Shown here: one piece after another, positions 16,547 to 25,968 of the stretch
Numbering within the stretch: position 1 is the first letter of the stretch
How the letters are laid out: every line of letters starts with the position of its first letter
NCBI GenBank assembly: GCA_900544715.1
Contig: UQWL01000007.1
Coordinates: 62,001-126,000 of the forward strand
DNA from: an uncultured Oscillospiraceae bacterium
GTDB taxonomy: Bacteria; Bacillota; Clostridia; Oscillospirales; Acutalibacteraceae
DNA length: 64,000 bases
Reading direction: 5' to 3'
The notes under the pieces: generated by a model
The model's database searches: none
What the model saw: the letters and a program-made list of their open reading frames with translations, nothing else
What the model was told of the DNA's origin: nothing
Position numbers and translations under genes: made by a program

Positions 16547-17344
16547 ATGCCTGTATTAAAGCAAGCAAAACGCATCGTCGTCAAGGTGGGCACCTCCACG
16601 CTGACCTATGAGACGGGAAAAACAAATATCCGCCGGATGGCAAAGCTCGTAAGTGTGCTGTCTGATCTGCTTAACTCCGGGATGGAGGTTGTGCTGGTGA
16701 CAAGTGGCGCAATCGGTGTTGGCGTTGGGAAGCTCGGCCTGCGCGAGCGGCCGGAGGATACGCCGGGCCGCCAGGCGGCGGCAACCGTGGGGCAATGCGA
16801 GCTGATGTTTATGTATGATAAGCTTTTCGGCGAGTATGGGCACACTGTGGGCCAACTGCTCATCACACGGGGGGATATTGAAAATGAATGCCGGAAGACC
16901 AATCTGGTGAATACCTTTGAAAAGCTCTTCGCCTACGGTGCGATCCCAATCGTTAATGAAAACGACAGCGTAGCCGTGGAGGAGATTGTATTCGGTGACA
17001 ACGACAGCCTTTCGGCGATCGTTGCGCGGCTTGTGCAGGCGGACGCTCTGATGATTCTCAGCGATATCGACGGCCTGTACGACAGCGATCCGCACAAGGA
17101 TGCGGATGCCCGTCTGATTCCGGTGGTGGATGAGATTGATGACAGGATCCGGGCATTGGCCGGCGGCAGCGGAACGCAGCGCGGCACCGGAGGCATGGTG
17201 ACAAAACTGCATGCCGCAGAGCTTGCCACAGAGGCAGGGATTGATACGATTGTGATGAACGGCGACGCGCCGCAGGATTTATATAAGATATTGGAGGGCC
17301 GCCAGATCGGCACCTTTTTTAAAGCGAGGAGGAATCGGGAATGA
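16547..17344 (+). CDS. proB: glutamate 5-kinase
   Basis: A 265-aa amino-acid kinase that phosphorylates L-glutamate, the first and feedback-regulated step of proline synthesis. It begins RIVVKVGTSTLT (residues ~6-17) for phosphate binding, has VTSGAIGVGVGKLGL, the substrate-side NENDSVAVEEI (~residues 137-147), SDIDGLYDSDP and the nucleotide loop GTGGMVTKLHAAE (~residues 209-221). It ends after the kinase domain and lacks the C-terminal PUA domain of the 367-aa E. coli enzyme, a form common in Firmicutes. The stop overlaps the proA start by 4 bp. A promoter and an unusual structured leader lie upstream. Confidence 0.95.
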   Translation: MPVLKQAKRIVVKVGTSTLTYETGKTNIRRMAKLVSVLSDLLNSGMEVVLVTSGAIGVGVGKLGLRERPEDTPGRQAAATVGQCELMFMYDKLFGEYGHTVGQLLITRGDIENECRKTNLVNTFEKLFAYGAIPIVNENDSVAVEEIVFGDNDSLSAIVARLVQADALMILSDIDGLYDSDPHKDADARLIPVVDEIDDRIRALAGGSGTQRGTGGMVTKLHAAELATEAGIDTIVMNGDAPQDLYKILEGRQIGTFFKARRNRE

Positions 17345-18585
17345 CCGCATTGGAACAATTAGGGCAGCGGGCAAAGCAGGCGGAGCGTTTTTTGCGCACG
17401 GCTTCCACTGCTAGTAAAGATCATGGCCTTGCCCAAATCGCGGATGCTTTGCTGGAACATACTGCTGCGATTTTGGAGGCAAATGCGAAGGATCTTGCCA
17501 ACGGGGAGCAGGCGGGCATGAGCCCGGCTTTGCTTGACCGTCTCCGCCTGGATGAGGCCCGTATTGCGGGGATGGCGCAGGGGGTGCGGGAGATTGTTGC
17601 CCTGCCGGACCCGGTGGGCAAGGTGCTCTCCGGCGGGAACAGGCCGAACGGCTTGCAGATTGTAAAGGTGGCGGTGCCCCTCGGCGTTGTGGCAGTGATT
17701 TTTGAGGCGCGCCCCAATGTAACAGCCGACGCCGCGGCGCTGTGCTTGAAATCCGGCAATGCGGTGATCCTGCGCGGCGGCAAGGAGGCGATCCATTCCA
17801 ACCAGGCGATTGCTGCTGTGATGCGCGCCGCGCTGGAGCAGGCGGGCCTTCCGCAAGATTGCATCCAGCTCGTGGCGGATACGTCGCGCGATTCCGCCAA
17901 TGAGCTGATGCGGCTCAATGCGTATGTGGATGTATTGATCCCCAGGGGCGGCGGCGGGCTGATCCGCGCGGTGGTGGAGCATGCGACGGTGCCGGTGATT
18001 GAAACGGGCGTGGGCAACTGCCACATCTATGTCGATCAGGCGGCAGATCTTGAAATGGCGGCGGAGATCGTTTTCAATGCGAAAACCTCTCGTCCCTCGG
18101 TGTGCAACGCATGCGAGAGCCTTTTGGTGCACCGCGGGATTGCACAGCAGGCGCTGCCGCTGATCAAGCGCAGGCTCGATGAGAAGCAGGTGATTCTGCG
18201 CGGAGATGAAGCGGCCCGTGCGATCCTGCCCGGCATTGAAGCCGCACAGGAGGCGGACTGGAGCACGGAATATTTGGATTATATTCTGGCGGTAAAGGTT
18301 GTCGGCAGCATCGAAGAAGCGATTGCACACATCGGCCGCTATGGAACCGGGCACAGTGAATGCATTGTGACACAAAATTACAGCGCTGCGGAGCAATTCC
18401 TCAACGAGGTGGATGCGGCTGCGGTTTATGTGAATGCATCCACCCGGTATACGGATGGCGGAGAGTTCGGCTTTGGAGCGGAGATCGGCATCTCTACCCA
18501 AAAGCTGCATGCGCGCGGCCCGCTTGGGCTCAGCGAGCTGACCAGTGTGAAATATAAGATTTACGGTGCAGGGCAGGTTCGCTAG
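17341..18585 (+). CDS. proA: gamma-glutamyl phosphate reductase
   Basis: A 414-aa aldehyde-dehydrogenase-fold enzyme that reduces gamma-glutamyl phosphate to glutamate semialdehyde with NADPH, the second step to proline. Signature blocks include VPLGVVAVIFEARPNVTADAAALCLKSGNAVILRGGKEA (residues ~103-141), LIPRGGGGLIRAVVEHATVPVIETGVGNCHIYVD and the catalytic Cys in SRPSVCNACESLLVH (~residue 259). Length is normal. It overlaps proB by ATGA, so channelling of the unstable phosphate intermediate between the two products is plausible. proC is not in the window. Confidence 0.96.
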   Translation: MTALEQLGQRAKQAERFLRTASTASKDHGLAQIADALLEHTAAILEANAKDLANGEQAGMSPALLDRLRLDEARIAGMAQGVREIVALPDPVGKVLSGGNRPNGLQIVKVAVPLGVVAVIFEARPNVTADAAALCLKSGNAVILRGGKEAIHSNQAIAAVMRAALEQAGLPQDCIQLVADTSRDSANELMRLNAYVDVLIPRGGGGLIRAVVEHATVPVIETGVGNCHIYVDQAADLEMAAEIVFNAKTSRPSVCNACESLLVHRGIAQQALPLIKRRLDEKQVILRGDEAARAILPGIEAAQEADWSTEYLDYILAVKVVGSIEEAIAHIGRYGTGHSECIVTQNYSAAEQFLNEVDAAAVYVNASTRYTDGGEFGFGAEIGISTQKLHARGPLGLSELTSVKYKIYGAGQVR

Positions 18586-18625
18586 CCGGAACTGCGCTGC
18601 GATCAAAACAGGAGGATTTGCCCAT

Positions 18626-19420
18626 ATGGATACAAAAGCAAGGCCGTCCCGTAAAAAGAGAAGGTCCTGGGCGTTCCCGCTCGGGTTGCTCGTTATCGTG
18701 CTGGTGGTTGCCGGCGTGGTGGCAATCGTCGGCGCAGGCGTAAGCGGCGTCAAAGGTGTTGTGGAGAAGCGCGAGAATGCGATGAAAGAGGAGTATCAGA
18801 AGTTCATTGCCCCCGTCATTATGAATGACCCTTCGCCCTTCGACGATCTGAGCCAGGCGGATATCGGCCAGCTGATGGAGGCTGCCATATGGTCCCTGCT
18901 GCGCAGCGATCCCGACCCGGATCGATATCCGTATGAAGAGGGCGGCTATATGGTCATCCCGCAGGCGGATGTGGAAAAACAGTTTGAATACCTGTTTGGC
19001 ACTGAGGTGAAGCCGCAGCATGCGACAATTACCGGCTATGGCTATGAATTCCCCTATGACGCGGCAACGAAAACCTATCATATCCCGGTTGCAGGTGTTG
19101 ACCAGCTCTATACGGCGCAGATTTATGAGATTGAGAAGAAGGGCGCAACGACCTACCTGACTGTCGGCTATATCGCCGGTGGGCAGTGGGTACAGGATGC
19201 AAATGGAGATATTGTGGCCCCTGAGCCGGATAAATATATGAAGATCACACTGCGTGAAAAAGGCGAATCCTATTATATCAGCGCAATTCAGGCAACCGAT
19301 CCGCCGGAAACGGCAGCCACCAAGGCGCAACCGTCTGAAACGGAGGGAGAAACGGTCAGCGAGGCTCCTACCAGCGCTGAAGCGGATTCTTCCACAGCGG
19401 CGGCTACAACTGCCGTGTAA
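18626..19420 (+). CDS. membrane-anchored protein of unknown function
   Basis: A 264-aa protein I do not recognise. A very basic N-terminus (RKKRR) leads into one membrane helix at residues ~15-38 (FPLGLLVIVLVVAGVVAIVGAG), then an extracytoplasmic domain of mixed alpha/beta character. Two repeated-looking segments contain Tyr-rich strands (ITGYGYEFPYDAATKTYHIPV and TTYLTVGYIAGGQWV). The last ~45 residues are a Thr/Ala/Glu/Ser-rich tail typical of unstructured surface linkers. The ATG at 18626 is preceded by AGGAGG 10 nt upstream. It starts 40 bp after proA and may be read through from proBA, but nothing in it suggests a role in proline synthesis. Confidence 0.8.
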   Translation: MDTKARPSRKKRRSWAFPLGLLVIVLVVAGVVAIVGAGVSGVKGVVEKRENAMKEEYQKFIAPVIMNDPSPFDDLSQADIGQLMEAAIWSLLRSDPDPDRYPYEEGGYMVIPQADVEKQFEYLFGTEVKPQHATITGYGYEFPYDAATKTYHIPVAGVDQLYTAQIYEIEKKGATTYLTVGYIAGGQWVQDANGDIVAPEPDKYMKITLREKGESYYISAIQATDPPETAATKAQPSETEGETVSEAPTSAEADSSTAAATTAV

Positions 19421-19452
19421 AATGGTTATAGCGGATGTCTATGTATAACAGC

Positions 19453-19481
19453 GGTCCTCTTCCAACCGTAGGAAGAGGGCC
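19453..19481. terminator. hairpin between the membrane-anchored protein and cls
   Basis: CCTCTTCC (19456-19463) and GGAAGAGG (19471-19478) pair around a 7-nt loop, extended by GG/CC pairs. There is no T-run after it, so terminator strength is doubtful. Confidence 0.4.
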
Positions 19482-19540
19482 GATTATCGTACTGCGAGCT
19501 GGGCTGTGCGCCGCCCAGCCAGCTGCGGGGAGTTGATCGT

Positions 19541-20941
19541 ATGCTTAAGTTTTTCTTTATCCTTCTATATGTGCTAACGATCCTAAGCGTCATTTTTTTT
19601 GAAAGGAAACAGCCGAACGAGGCATTGATGTGGGTGCTGATCGTCAGCTGTGTGCCGTATGTAGGGCTCCTATTTTACTTGGCGTTCGGGAGCACGTCCG
19701 CCATCAAGACAACCCGCTATTTTCGCAGCAAGAGGCTGCAGGCGAACCTGCCGCCCTTGGAGAGCTGCGCTGAGCGGCATATTGATACCATGGGCGGAAT
19801 TGATGCCGATGTGGCGCGCTTTAATTACCATTATAACGACGCGCCGCTGTGCGTCTATGATCAGGCTGCTTTTTATACAAGTGGGAAAAGTCATTATGAA
19901 CAGCTGTTTGCCGATATCAGAAGTGCACGAGAAAGCGTTTATCTGGAATTTTATACAATCCAAAACGACGGGGTTGGGCAGGCACTGCTCTCCCTTCTAA
20001 CGCAAAAGCAGGAGCAGGGTGTGGAGGTGATCGTCCTGTGCGACTTTATTGCCAACCTTTCCACGCCGGCATCCCTGTTCCGGCCGCTGAGGCAGGTGGG
20101 CGGAACGGTCAAACGGCTGAAGCCCTATCTCAGCCATTTTAGGAGCCATCGGAAGATTGTGACGATTGATCGTAAAATTGGCTATATCGGCGGTATGAAT
20201 ATCGGGAGCCAATATGCGAACGGTGCGAAGGTCAAAAATCCTTGGCGGGATACGCAGGTTCGCCTCACAGGGGATTGTGTGCACGCGCTGGAAAATGAGT
20301 TTCTTCTGGATTTGTCAACCGCCCTGAATGGGCGCGAATTTCAGCGAAAATATTCCAACCTTCGCCTGAGGGAGGTGAACCTGCCCGGGAATGAAAAAAA
20401 ACTTTGCCAGTTTGTGACCGGCGGCGTAGATAATGATAAAGAGAGTGTCAAGATGTGCTATATGAGTATGATTCGCTCCGCACAGCGGCAAATTCGGATT
20501 CAAACGCCGTATTTTATCCCAGACTGCTCCATTCTCGATGCATTGAAAACCGCAGCGGCCTCCGGTATTAAGGTTGAAATGATGATTCCATCCGTCAAAG
20601 CCAACTTTTTCCTGGATCCCATCACCAATTATTTTGCTGCGGAAATGATGGAATATGGGGCGCACGTTTATAAATACAACGGGTACATCCATGCCAAAAC
20701 CATGGTGATAGACGATGAAATTTGCTGTGTCGGCTCCGTCAATATGGATATGCGAAGCCTTTTGGTGGATGATGAGATCTGTGGAATCTTTTATGAAAAT
20801 GGGCTGGTGCGGGAATACAATGCGATCTTTGAAGAGGATTTGACGCATGCAAAGGAGTACTTACCGGAGGATTTTGCAAAGCGCAGCGCCTGGACGAAGC
20901 TCTCAGAGCGGATTTTTATGCTGTTTACGCCGCTGATGTAG
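19541..20941 (+). CDS. cls: cardiolipin synthase
   Basis: A 466-aa phospholipase D-superfamily enzyme that joins two phosphatidylglycerols to cardiolipin and glycerol at the membrane. Two N-terminal hydrophobic helices (residues ~2-20 and 30-50, PLDc_N) anchor it. The two HKD motifs are visible: HRKIVTIDRKIGYIGGMNIG (~residue 202) and HAKTMVIDDEICCVGSVNMD (~residue 383). Total length is close to the 480-aa norm. GGGGAG lies 8 nt before the ATG. It stands alone between a weak hairpin and a strong terminator. The ordering of motifs fits the bacterial Cls group rather than a PLD toxin. Confidence 0.93.
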   Translation: MLKFFFILLYVLTILSVIFFERKQPNEALMWVLIVSCVPYVGLLFYLAFGSTSAIKTTRYFRSKRLQANLPPLESCAERHIDTMGGIDADVARFNYHYNDAPLCVYDQAAFYTSGKSHYEQLFADIRSARESVYLEFYTIQNDGVGQALLSLLTQKQEQGVEVIVLCDFIANLSTPASLFRPLRQVGGTVKRLKPYLSHFRSHRKIVTIDRKIGYIGGMNIGSQYANGAKVKNPWRDTQVRLTGDCVHALENEFLLDLSTALNGREFQRKYSNLRLREVNLPGNEKKLCQFVTGGVDNDKESVKMCYMSMIRSAQRQIRIQTPYFIPDCSILDALKTAAASGIKVEMMIPSVKANFFLDPITNYFAAEMMEYGAHVYKYNGYIHAKTMVIDDEICCVGSVNMDMRSLLVDDEICGIFYENGLVREYNAIFEEDLTHAKEYLPEDFAKRSAWTKLSERIFMLFTPLM

Positions 20942-21000
20942 CGGCTGGCCATGATATGAAAAAACCGTAGGATAACGCTTCTTACTTGGCATGAAAGAAG

Positions 21001-21033
21001 GGGGAGCGCCGCTGGTAGAATGCGGCGCTCCCC
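21001..21033. terminator. terminator between cls and nadC
   Basis: A 12-bp perfect stem, GGGGAGCGCCGC with GCGGCGCTCCCC, around a 9-nt loop is followed by TTTTATC on the plus strand. The minus-strand side is pyrimidine-rich, so it may also end the nad operon. Confidence 0.9.
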
Positions 21034-21057
21034 TTTTATCAGTTATTTACTTGGCGA

Positions 21058-21915
21058 TCAATCCAACTTGTTGCGCTCCTGGACGAGCTTCATGGAGATA
21101 TCGAAGGCCTTGACGGAGTGCGTCAACGCGCCGATGGAAATGATATCCACGCCGGTTTCTGCAACGGGACGCAGCGTTTCGAGCGTGATGCCGCCGGAGG
21201 CCTCGAGCAAGGCTTTTCCATCCGCCATCTGCACGGCCTCGCGCATCCGTTCAAGCGGCATATTGTCCAGCATAATGATCTCCGCACCCGCGCGCAGGGC
21301 TTCGGCCACCTCATCGAGATTGCGGGTTTCCACTTCGATTTTTACCATATGGCCGAGCTTCCCACGCAACAGGGTGATCGCGTTCGTGATGCCGCCGGCC
21401 GCATCAATGTGGTTATCCTTGAGCATCGCGCCGTCAGAGAGGTTGTAGCGGTGGTTTTTGCCGCCGCCGCAGACGACTGCATATTTTTGCAGGGAGCGAA
21501 GACCAGGCAGTGTTTTGCGGGTGTCGGTAATCGATGCGCGCGTGCCCTCTACAAGCCTCACGGCCTGCGCTGTGGCGGTGGCGATGCCGGACATGTGCTG
21601 GATGAGGTTGAGCGCGGTGCGCTCGCCCTTGAGCAGCATGGCAGTGCTGCCGCTGAGCTCTGCGATGATATCGCCCTTTTGGAGTGCGTCGCCATCCGCA
21701 TGGAAGCACTGGGTGCGGAAGGATGGATCGAGCAGCTCAAACACGCGCAATGCGACCGGCAGGCCGCAGAGAACACCGTCCGCCTTGGCAAGGAAGCGGG
21801 CCTTGCCCGCCTGATCCGGCGGAATCAGATAGTCCGCCGAGGTGTCAATATAATTAATATCTTCACGGATCGCCTGGCGGATCAGGTCGTCGATATAAAA
21901 CTGAGGGAGCATCAT
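21058..21915 (-). CDS. nadC: nicotinate-nucleotide pyrophosphorylase (carboxylating)
   Basis: A ~285-aa quinolinate phosphoribosyltransferase, normal length. It makes nicotinate mononucleotide from quinolinate and PRPP with loss of CO2. Landmarks are ERTALNLIQHMSGIATATA (residues ~88-106), the DTRKTLPGLR substrate site (~residue 127), KDNHIDAAGG (~residue 161), and EVETRNLDEVAEAL with IIMLDNMPLERM near residues 190-220. I place the start at the ATG at 21915, with AAAGGA upstream; a TTG 27 nt earlier is in frame. It is the last gene of the nadA-nadB-nadC operon, 30 nt after the spacing that follows nadB. Confidence 0.95.
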   Translation of the reverse strand: MMLPQFYIDDLIRQAIREDINYIDTSADYLIPPDQAGKARFLAKADGVLCGLPVALRVFELLDPSFRTQCFHADGDALQKGDIIAELSGSTAMLLKGERTALNLIQHMSGIATATAQAVRLVEGTRASITDTRKTLPGLRSLQKYAVVCGGGKNHRYNLSDGAMLKDNHIDAAGGITNAITLLRGKLGHMVKIEVETRNLDEVAEALRAGAEIIMLDNMPLERMREAVQMADGKALLEASGGITLETLRPVAETGVDIISIGALTHSVKAFDISMKLVQERNKLD

Positions 21916-21971
21916 GAGGAACCCATCCTTTCTGTCACACAAAACAATCGGTCTGAACTAATTCCCGTTTT

Positions 21972-23441
21972 TTAACCTTCATCCACTTCACGCAGGATGA
22001 TGGAGGCCACCGTGGCGAGGCTCAGCGCCTCGCAGTAATCGCGGGTGACGGCGAAATGGCCGCTTTTCAGGCGACGGCGGATTTCTTCCACCCGCCTGAG
22101 CCCGGTGTGGACAGCCGTTGGGTTGGGAATGACGAAATAGGCGCGCTGCATGATATCACGGATTTCCGTGCGAAGCCCGTGCGGCAGGGGGGCGCCATCG
22201 AATTGCGGCGGGTCAATCTGTGCGGGTGCCTCCACCTGCAGATAGCCCTTCTCCATACAGCGCAAAATATCCTCCGCCGCGTGGCGGCCGAACACGAGCG
22301 CCTCCAGCAGGGAATTGCTGGCCAAGCGGTTGGCCCCATGTACGCCGGTGTTGGAGCATTCTCCGGCGGCATACAGGCGCGGCACAGCCGTGCGCCCGGT
22401 AAGATCTACCGCGATGCCGCCCATAAGGTAATGCTGGCAGGGAAATACGGGGATTGGATCCTGCGCAATGTCTACTCCCTCCTCCAGGCAGCGCTTGGAG
22501 ATGGCGGGGAAACGGTTATATAAAAAGTCGCGGTCCTTATAGGTGATGTCGAGGAAAAACTGGTTGCTGCCTGTGCGGCGTGATTCCAGGATGATCGCGC
22601 GGGAAACAACATCGCGCGGGGCGAGCTCCAGCCGGTCGTCATAGTGGGACATAAAACGCTTTCGCTCGCAGTTGAGCAGATAAGCGCCCTCCCCACGAAC
22701 CGCCTCACTGATAAGGAACTGCTCGCGCTCCTTTTCCGAATGGAAGGCTGTGGGGTGGAACTGGACGTAGCTTAAATTTTTGATCTGGGCGCCGAGCTCA
22801 TATGCGAGGCGGATGCCGTCGCCCGTTGCAATGGCGGAATTGGTGGTGTAGCGGTAAACACGGCCGATGCCGCCTGTTGCCAGAATGCAGTAGCTGCAAA
22901 AAACGCTGCCCGGCTCCTCGCCGCACAGCAGATCCAGCCGGAAGCCGCCGCGCACCTGCGCCATCTCGCACACAGTGGTGTTTTCCACAAGCTCGATGTT
23001 TGGGCGCTGCCGCACCTGGGCCAAGAGCTTAATCACGATTTCATAGCCGGTCTGATCCTTATGGTGCACGATCCGGCGGCGGGAATGGCCGCCCTCCAGC
23101 GTTTTTTGCGGGCGGCCATCCGGCGCCTTGTCGAAATCCACGCCGAGCTCCATAATCCGGCGCACGTCGTCCGGCCCTTCATGGACGAGCACGTCCACAC
23201 TCGCAGGCGTGTTTTTATGGCCGCCTGCAATCATTGTATCCTCATAGTGCAGGTCAAAGCTGTCGTTCTCAAAATCGAGCACAGCCGCTACGCCCCCCTG
23301 GGCGAGGGAACTGTTTGAGAGCGTGTCCTCCCGCTTGGAAAGCATCAAAATCTGCTTGCTTTCATCAAACTGAAGCGCGGCGTAAAGCCCGGCGACACCG
23401 CAGCCAGCGATGATGACATCATATTTTTGTTTTTTCACCAT
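21972..23441 (-). CDS. nadB: L-aspartate oxidase
   Basis: A 489-aa flavoprotein of the succinate dehydrogenase/fumarate reductase flavoprotein family that oxidises L-aspartate to iminoaspartate, the first step of de novo NAD synthesis. It begins YDVIIAGCGVAGLYAALQ for FAD binding, has SSLAQGGVAAVLDFEND (residues ~43-60), GGHSRRRIVHHKDQTG (~residues 117-132) and a C-terminal CSNTGVHGANRLASNSLLEALVFG. Fumarate is the likely electron acceptor in an anaerobe. Length is slightly below the ~530-aa E. coli protein. It lies 30 bp after nadA and hands iminoaspartate to NadA. Confidence 0.95.
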   Translation of the reverse strand: MVKKQKYDVIIAGCGVAGLYAALQFDESKQILMLSKREDTLSNSSLAQGGVAAVLDFENDSFDLHYEDTMIAGGHKNTPASVDVLVHEGPDDVRRIMELGVDFDKAPDGRPQKTLEGGHSRRRIVHHKDQTGYEIVIKLLAQVRQRPNIELVENTTVCEMAQVRGGFRLDLLCGEEPGSVFCSYCILATGGIGRVYRYTTNSAIATGDGIRLAYELGAQIKNLSYVQFHPTAFHSEKEREQFLISEAVRGEGAYLLNCERKRFMSHYDDRLELAPRDVVSRAIILESRRTGSNQFFLDITYKDRDFLYNRFPAISKRCLEEGVDIAQDPIPVFPCQHYLMGGIAVDLTGRTAVPRLYAAGECSNTGVHGANRLASNSLLEALVFGRHAAEDILRCMEKGYLQVEAPAQIDPPQFDGAPLPHGLRTEIRDIMQRAYFVIPNPTAVHTGLRRVEEIRRRLKSGHFAVTRDYCEALSLATVASIILREVDEG

Positions 23442-23471
23442 TCTTTTGGCATCTCTTTTCCCACGCGGCGG

Positions 23472-24392
23472 TCAGCCGCCGTATTTGAGCATATTGTCGA
23501 GGCTGCGTTTCGCGGCCTTGCGTAAAGGTTCTTCCAGCACGATTTCCTCCCCGCCTGCGCCGGTGACCGCCAGATAAACATCCTGTAGGGAGGTCATTTT
23601 CATATCCGGGCAGATGAGCTTATCTCCACGCAGCTGATAGAAATGCCGCTTGGGGTATTTTTGAATCAAATCATTGTATACACCGCATTCCGTGCCGAAG
23701 ATGATATCCTCCTGCCCGTTTTGCAGGGCATAGTCGATGATGGCACTGGTGGCGCCGACCATATCCGCATGCTGGAGGGCCTCCGGCGGGCATTCGGGGT
23801 GCATGGCGAGCTTGGCGCTCGGGTGCTGGGCCTTGGCACGCAGCACATCCTGCTGCGTAATGCTGTTATGTACCGGGCAGCAGCCGTCCCAGAGAATAAT
23901 TTCTTTCTCCGGGCATTGTTTGCGCACCCACGCGCCCAGGTTTTGATCCGGAATAAAAAGGATTTTGCGCCCGGGCAGCGCATGGACGATCTTCACTGCG
24001 CTCGACGAGGTAACGCACACATCGCATTCCGCTTTGAGCGCGGCGGTCGTGTTGATATAAGCGACGACCGTAACCTCCGGGTTCTCCTCACGGAAGGCGC
24101 GCACGCGCGCAGGCGTGATCTGCTCCGCCATCGGGCAGGTTGCGCGTTTTTTCGGCAAAACCACTGTTTTTTCCGGGGATAAAATTTTAACGGTTTCCGC
24201 CATAAAGCGCACACCGCATAGAACCACGCGCTCATCCTGGTAGGCGGTGGCAGCCTTGGCGAGGGCGTAGCTGTCGCCGCACACATCGGCAGCCGCGAGA
24301 ATTTCCGGCGCCTGATAGGTGTGCGCGAGAATCAGTGTGCCGCTTTTTTCTTTCTCGCGCGCCAAAAGACGCATCAGTTCTTCCTGCTTCAA
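23472..24392 (-). CDS. nadA: quinolinate synthase
   Basis: A 306-aa NadA of the shorter three-domain form. It condenses iminoaspartate with dihydroxyacetone phosphate to quinolinate using an oxygen-sensitive [4Fe-4S] cluster. Candidate ligands are Cys in VVLCGVRFMAETVK (residue ~79), in the CDVCVTSSSAVK region, and in IFGTECGVYND (~residue 255). ILAHTYQAPEI near residue 21 and WDGCCPVHNSI (~residue 172) are further family blocks. The start is a TTG at 24392 with GGGGGGA 5 nt before it. It heads the nadA-nadB-nadC operon. No NiaR/NrtR regulator is adjacent, so control is unclear. Confidence 0.95.
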   Translation of the reverse strand: MKQEELMRLLAREKEKSGTLILAHTYQAPEILAAADVCGDSYALAKAATAYQDERVVLCGVRFMAETVKILSPEKTVVLPKKRATCPMAEQITPARVRAFREENPEVTVVAYINTTAALKAECDVCVTSSSAVKIVHALPGRKILFIPDQNLGAWVRKQCPEKEIILWDGCCPVHNSITQQDVLRAKAQHPSAKLAMHPECPPEALQHADMVGATSAIIDYALQNGQEDIIFGTECGVYNDLIQKYPKRHFYQLRGDKLICPDMKMTSLQDVYLAVTGAGGEEIVLEEPLRKAAKRSLDNMLKYGG

Positions 24393-24463
24393 AGAAGTCC
24401 CCCCATTTTACAAGGAAGCCGCGAGCGCCGCAGGCGGTTTCCCATCCGATATCGTTTCATTTT

Positions 24464-24492
24464 ATTGTACCACCATTTTCTCCCGCGTACAA
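24464..24492 (-). promoter_or_regulatory. probable nadABC promoter
   Basis: On the minus strand TTGTAC (24492-24487), a 17-nt spacer and TACAAT (24469-24464) lie ~70 nt before the nadA start. The -10 is good and the -35 is weak. Confidence 0.5.
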
Positions 24493-24661
24493 TATTTTTC
24501 AAACGTTATTGCATAAAAAAACAAAGTGGGATATGATACAAATGACCGGCCTAACCGGCCGGAAAGATCAGGGAAAAGGGGCACAGGCGGTTTTCTCTTT
24601 TGCGCCGGAAAATACGGCGCTGCAAATACCACGGCGAGTGGGAAAGGATGCGGTCATTTTT

Positions 24662-25912
24662 ATGGCTTATTTTGAAAATATAGAGCGCCCGGAGCGCGCA
24701 TTGCTTGTCAGCGTGGATACGGGTGCGTTTGACGCGCAGGCATCCATCGACGAGCTGGAGGAGCTCGCGCACACGGCGGGCGCGGAGGTGCTCGCAAAAA
24801 TGGTGCAAAAGCGCGACACGCCGGATGCAGCTACTTTTATCGGCTCCGGCCGGATCGCGGAGATTAAAACTTTTTGTTGCGATAACGAAGTGGATCTGCT
24901 GATTTTTGACAGTGAACTGACGCCCTCCCAGCAGCGCAATATTGAGAAGCTCACGGATGTGCGCGTGATTGACCGGACGATGCTGATCCTGGATATTTTT
25001 GCCGCGCGCGCCCGGTCGAGCGAGGGCAAGCTGCAAGTAGAGCTTGCACAGCTCAAATATGCTCTGCCGCGCTTGGGCGGCAAGGGCACGGAGCTCTCCC
25101 GCCTGGGCGGCGGCATCGGCACGCGCGGCCCGGGTGAAAGCAAGCTGGAAAGCGATCGCAGGCATATCCGGCGGCGGATCGGCGCGCTGGAAAATCAGCT
25201 CGAAATTATGGAGCGCAGGCGCGCCCGTCTGCGGGAGCGGCGCAATAAAAACGGGGTGGAAACGGTGGCAATCGTCGGCTACACCAACGCCGGGAAATCC
25301 ACCCTGATGAATACGCTCACCCATGCGGGCGTGCTGGCGGAGGATAAGCTCTTTGCAACGCTCGACCCCACCGCCCGCGCCCTGACCCTGCCGGATGGGC
25401 GCACTGTTATGCTCATTGATACGGTCGGCCTGGTGCGCAGGCTGCCCCACCAGCTGGTAGAGGCCTTCAAATCCACATTGGAGGAGGCCGCGAGTGCTGA
25501 TGTGATCCTCAATGTGTGCGACGCTTCCAGCCCGGAGTGTGCCGAGCATCTGGAAGTGACGGCGAAGCTGCTCGACGAGCTGGGATGCGCCGGGAAGCCG
25601 GTGGTTTCCGTAATGAATAAATGTGATTTGGCGGGCGACGTTTACAATCTGCCCTCCATCGGGCATACGGTGATGGTTTCGGCCCTGTATGGCAGGGGGA
25701 TGGAGCAGCTGCTCGATGCGGTTGTAGCCGCCCTGCCAGCCTCCCGCCGCAGGGTGGAGCTCCTGCTGCCCTTTGATATGGGCGCTTTCGCCGCGCGGCT
25801 GCGCAGGGAGGGGGTCATCCATAGGGAAGAGTACCGGGAAAACGGGCTTTATTTGGAGGCGACGGCGGACCTTGCACTGTTGGAGCAGGTGAAGCAATAT
25901 ATTCTCCCGTGA
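24662..25912 (+). CDS. hflX: ribosome-associated GTPase HflX
   Basis: A 416-aa HflX, normal length. The N-terminal domain contains DAATFIGSGRIAEIK and LLIFDSELTPSQQRN, and the linker has the Gly-rich GGIGTRGPGESKLE with a long basic helix after it (residues ~155-195). The G domain has G1 GYTNAGKST (~residue 208), G3 DTVGLV (~residue 253) and G4 NKCD (~residue 318). HflX binds the 50S subunit and splits stalled or stressed 70S ribosomes using GTP. The ATG at 24662 is chosen because MAYFENIERPERALLVSV matches the family N-terminus; AAAGGA is 13 nt upstream, a little far. It is divergent from nadA. Confidence 0.93.
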   Translation: MAYFENIERPERALLVSVDTGAFDAQASIDELEELAHTAGAEVLAKMVQKRDTPDAATFIGSGRIAEIKTFCCDNEVDLLIFDSELTPSQQRNIEKLTDVRVIDRTMLILDIFAARARSSEGKLQVELAQLKYALPRLGGKGTELSRLGGGIGTRGPGESKLESDRRHIRRRIGALENQLEIMERRRARLRERRNKNGVETVAIVGYTNAGKSTLMNTLTHAGVLAEDKLFATLDPTARALTLPDGRTVMLIDTVGLVRRLPHQLVEAFKSTLEEAASADVILNVCDASSPECAEHLEVTAKLLDELGCAGKPVVSVMNKCDLAGDVYNLPSIGHTVMVSALYGRGMEQLLDAVVAALPASRRRVELLLPFDMGAFAARLRREGVIHREEYRENGLYLEATADLALLEQVKQYILP

Positions 25913-25968
25913 ATGGTTAAGGCCTACTGGATTAGGGCTGTCTGGCTTAGGAAGGAGAATGGAAGAGG

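Noticed and set aside
17359..18753. Long antisense open frame (464 codons) opposite proA.
   Set aside because: It is the mirror of a GC-rich coding strand; proA on the other strand has full family motifs and a coupled start. Equally long antisense frames opposite hflX, the first GPH transporter and the Ldh2-type gene are rejected for the same reason.
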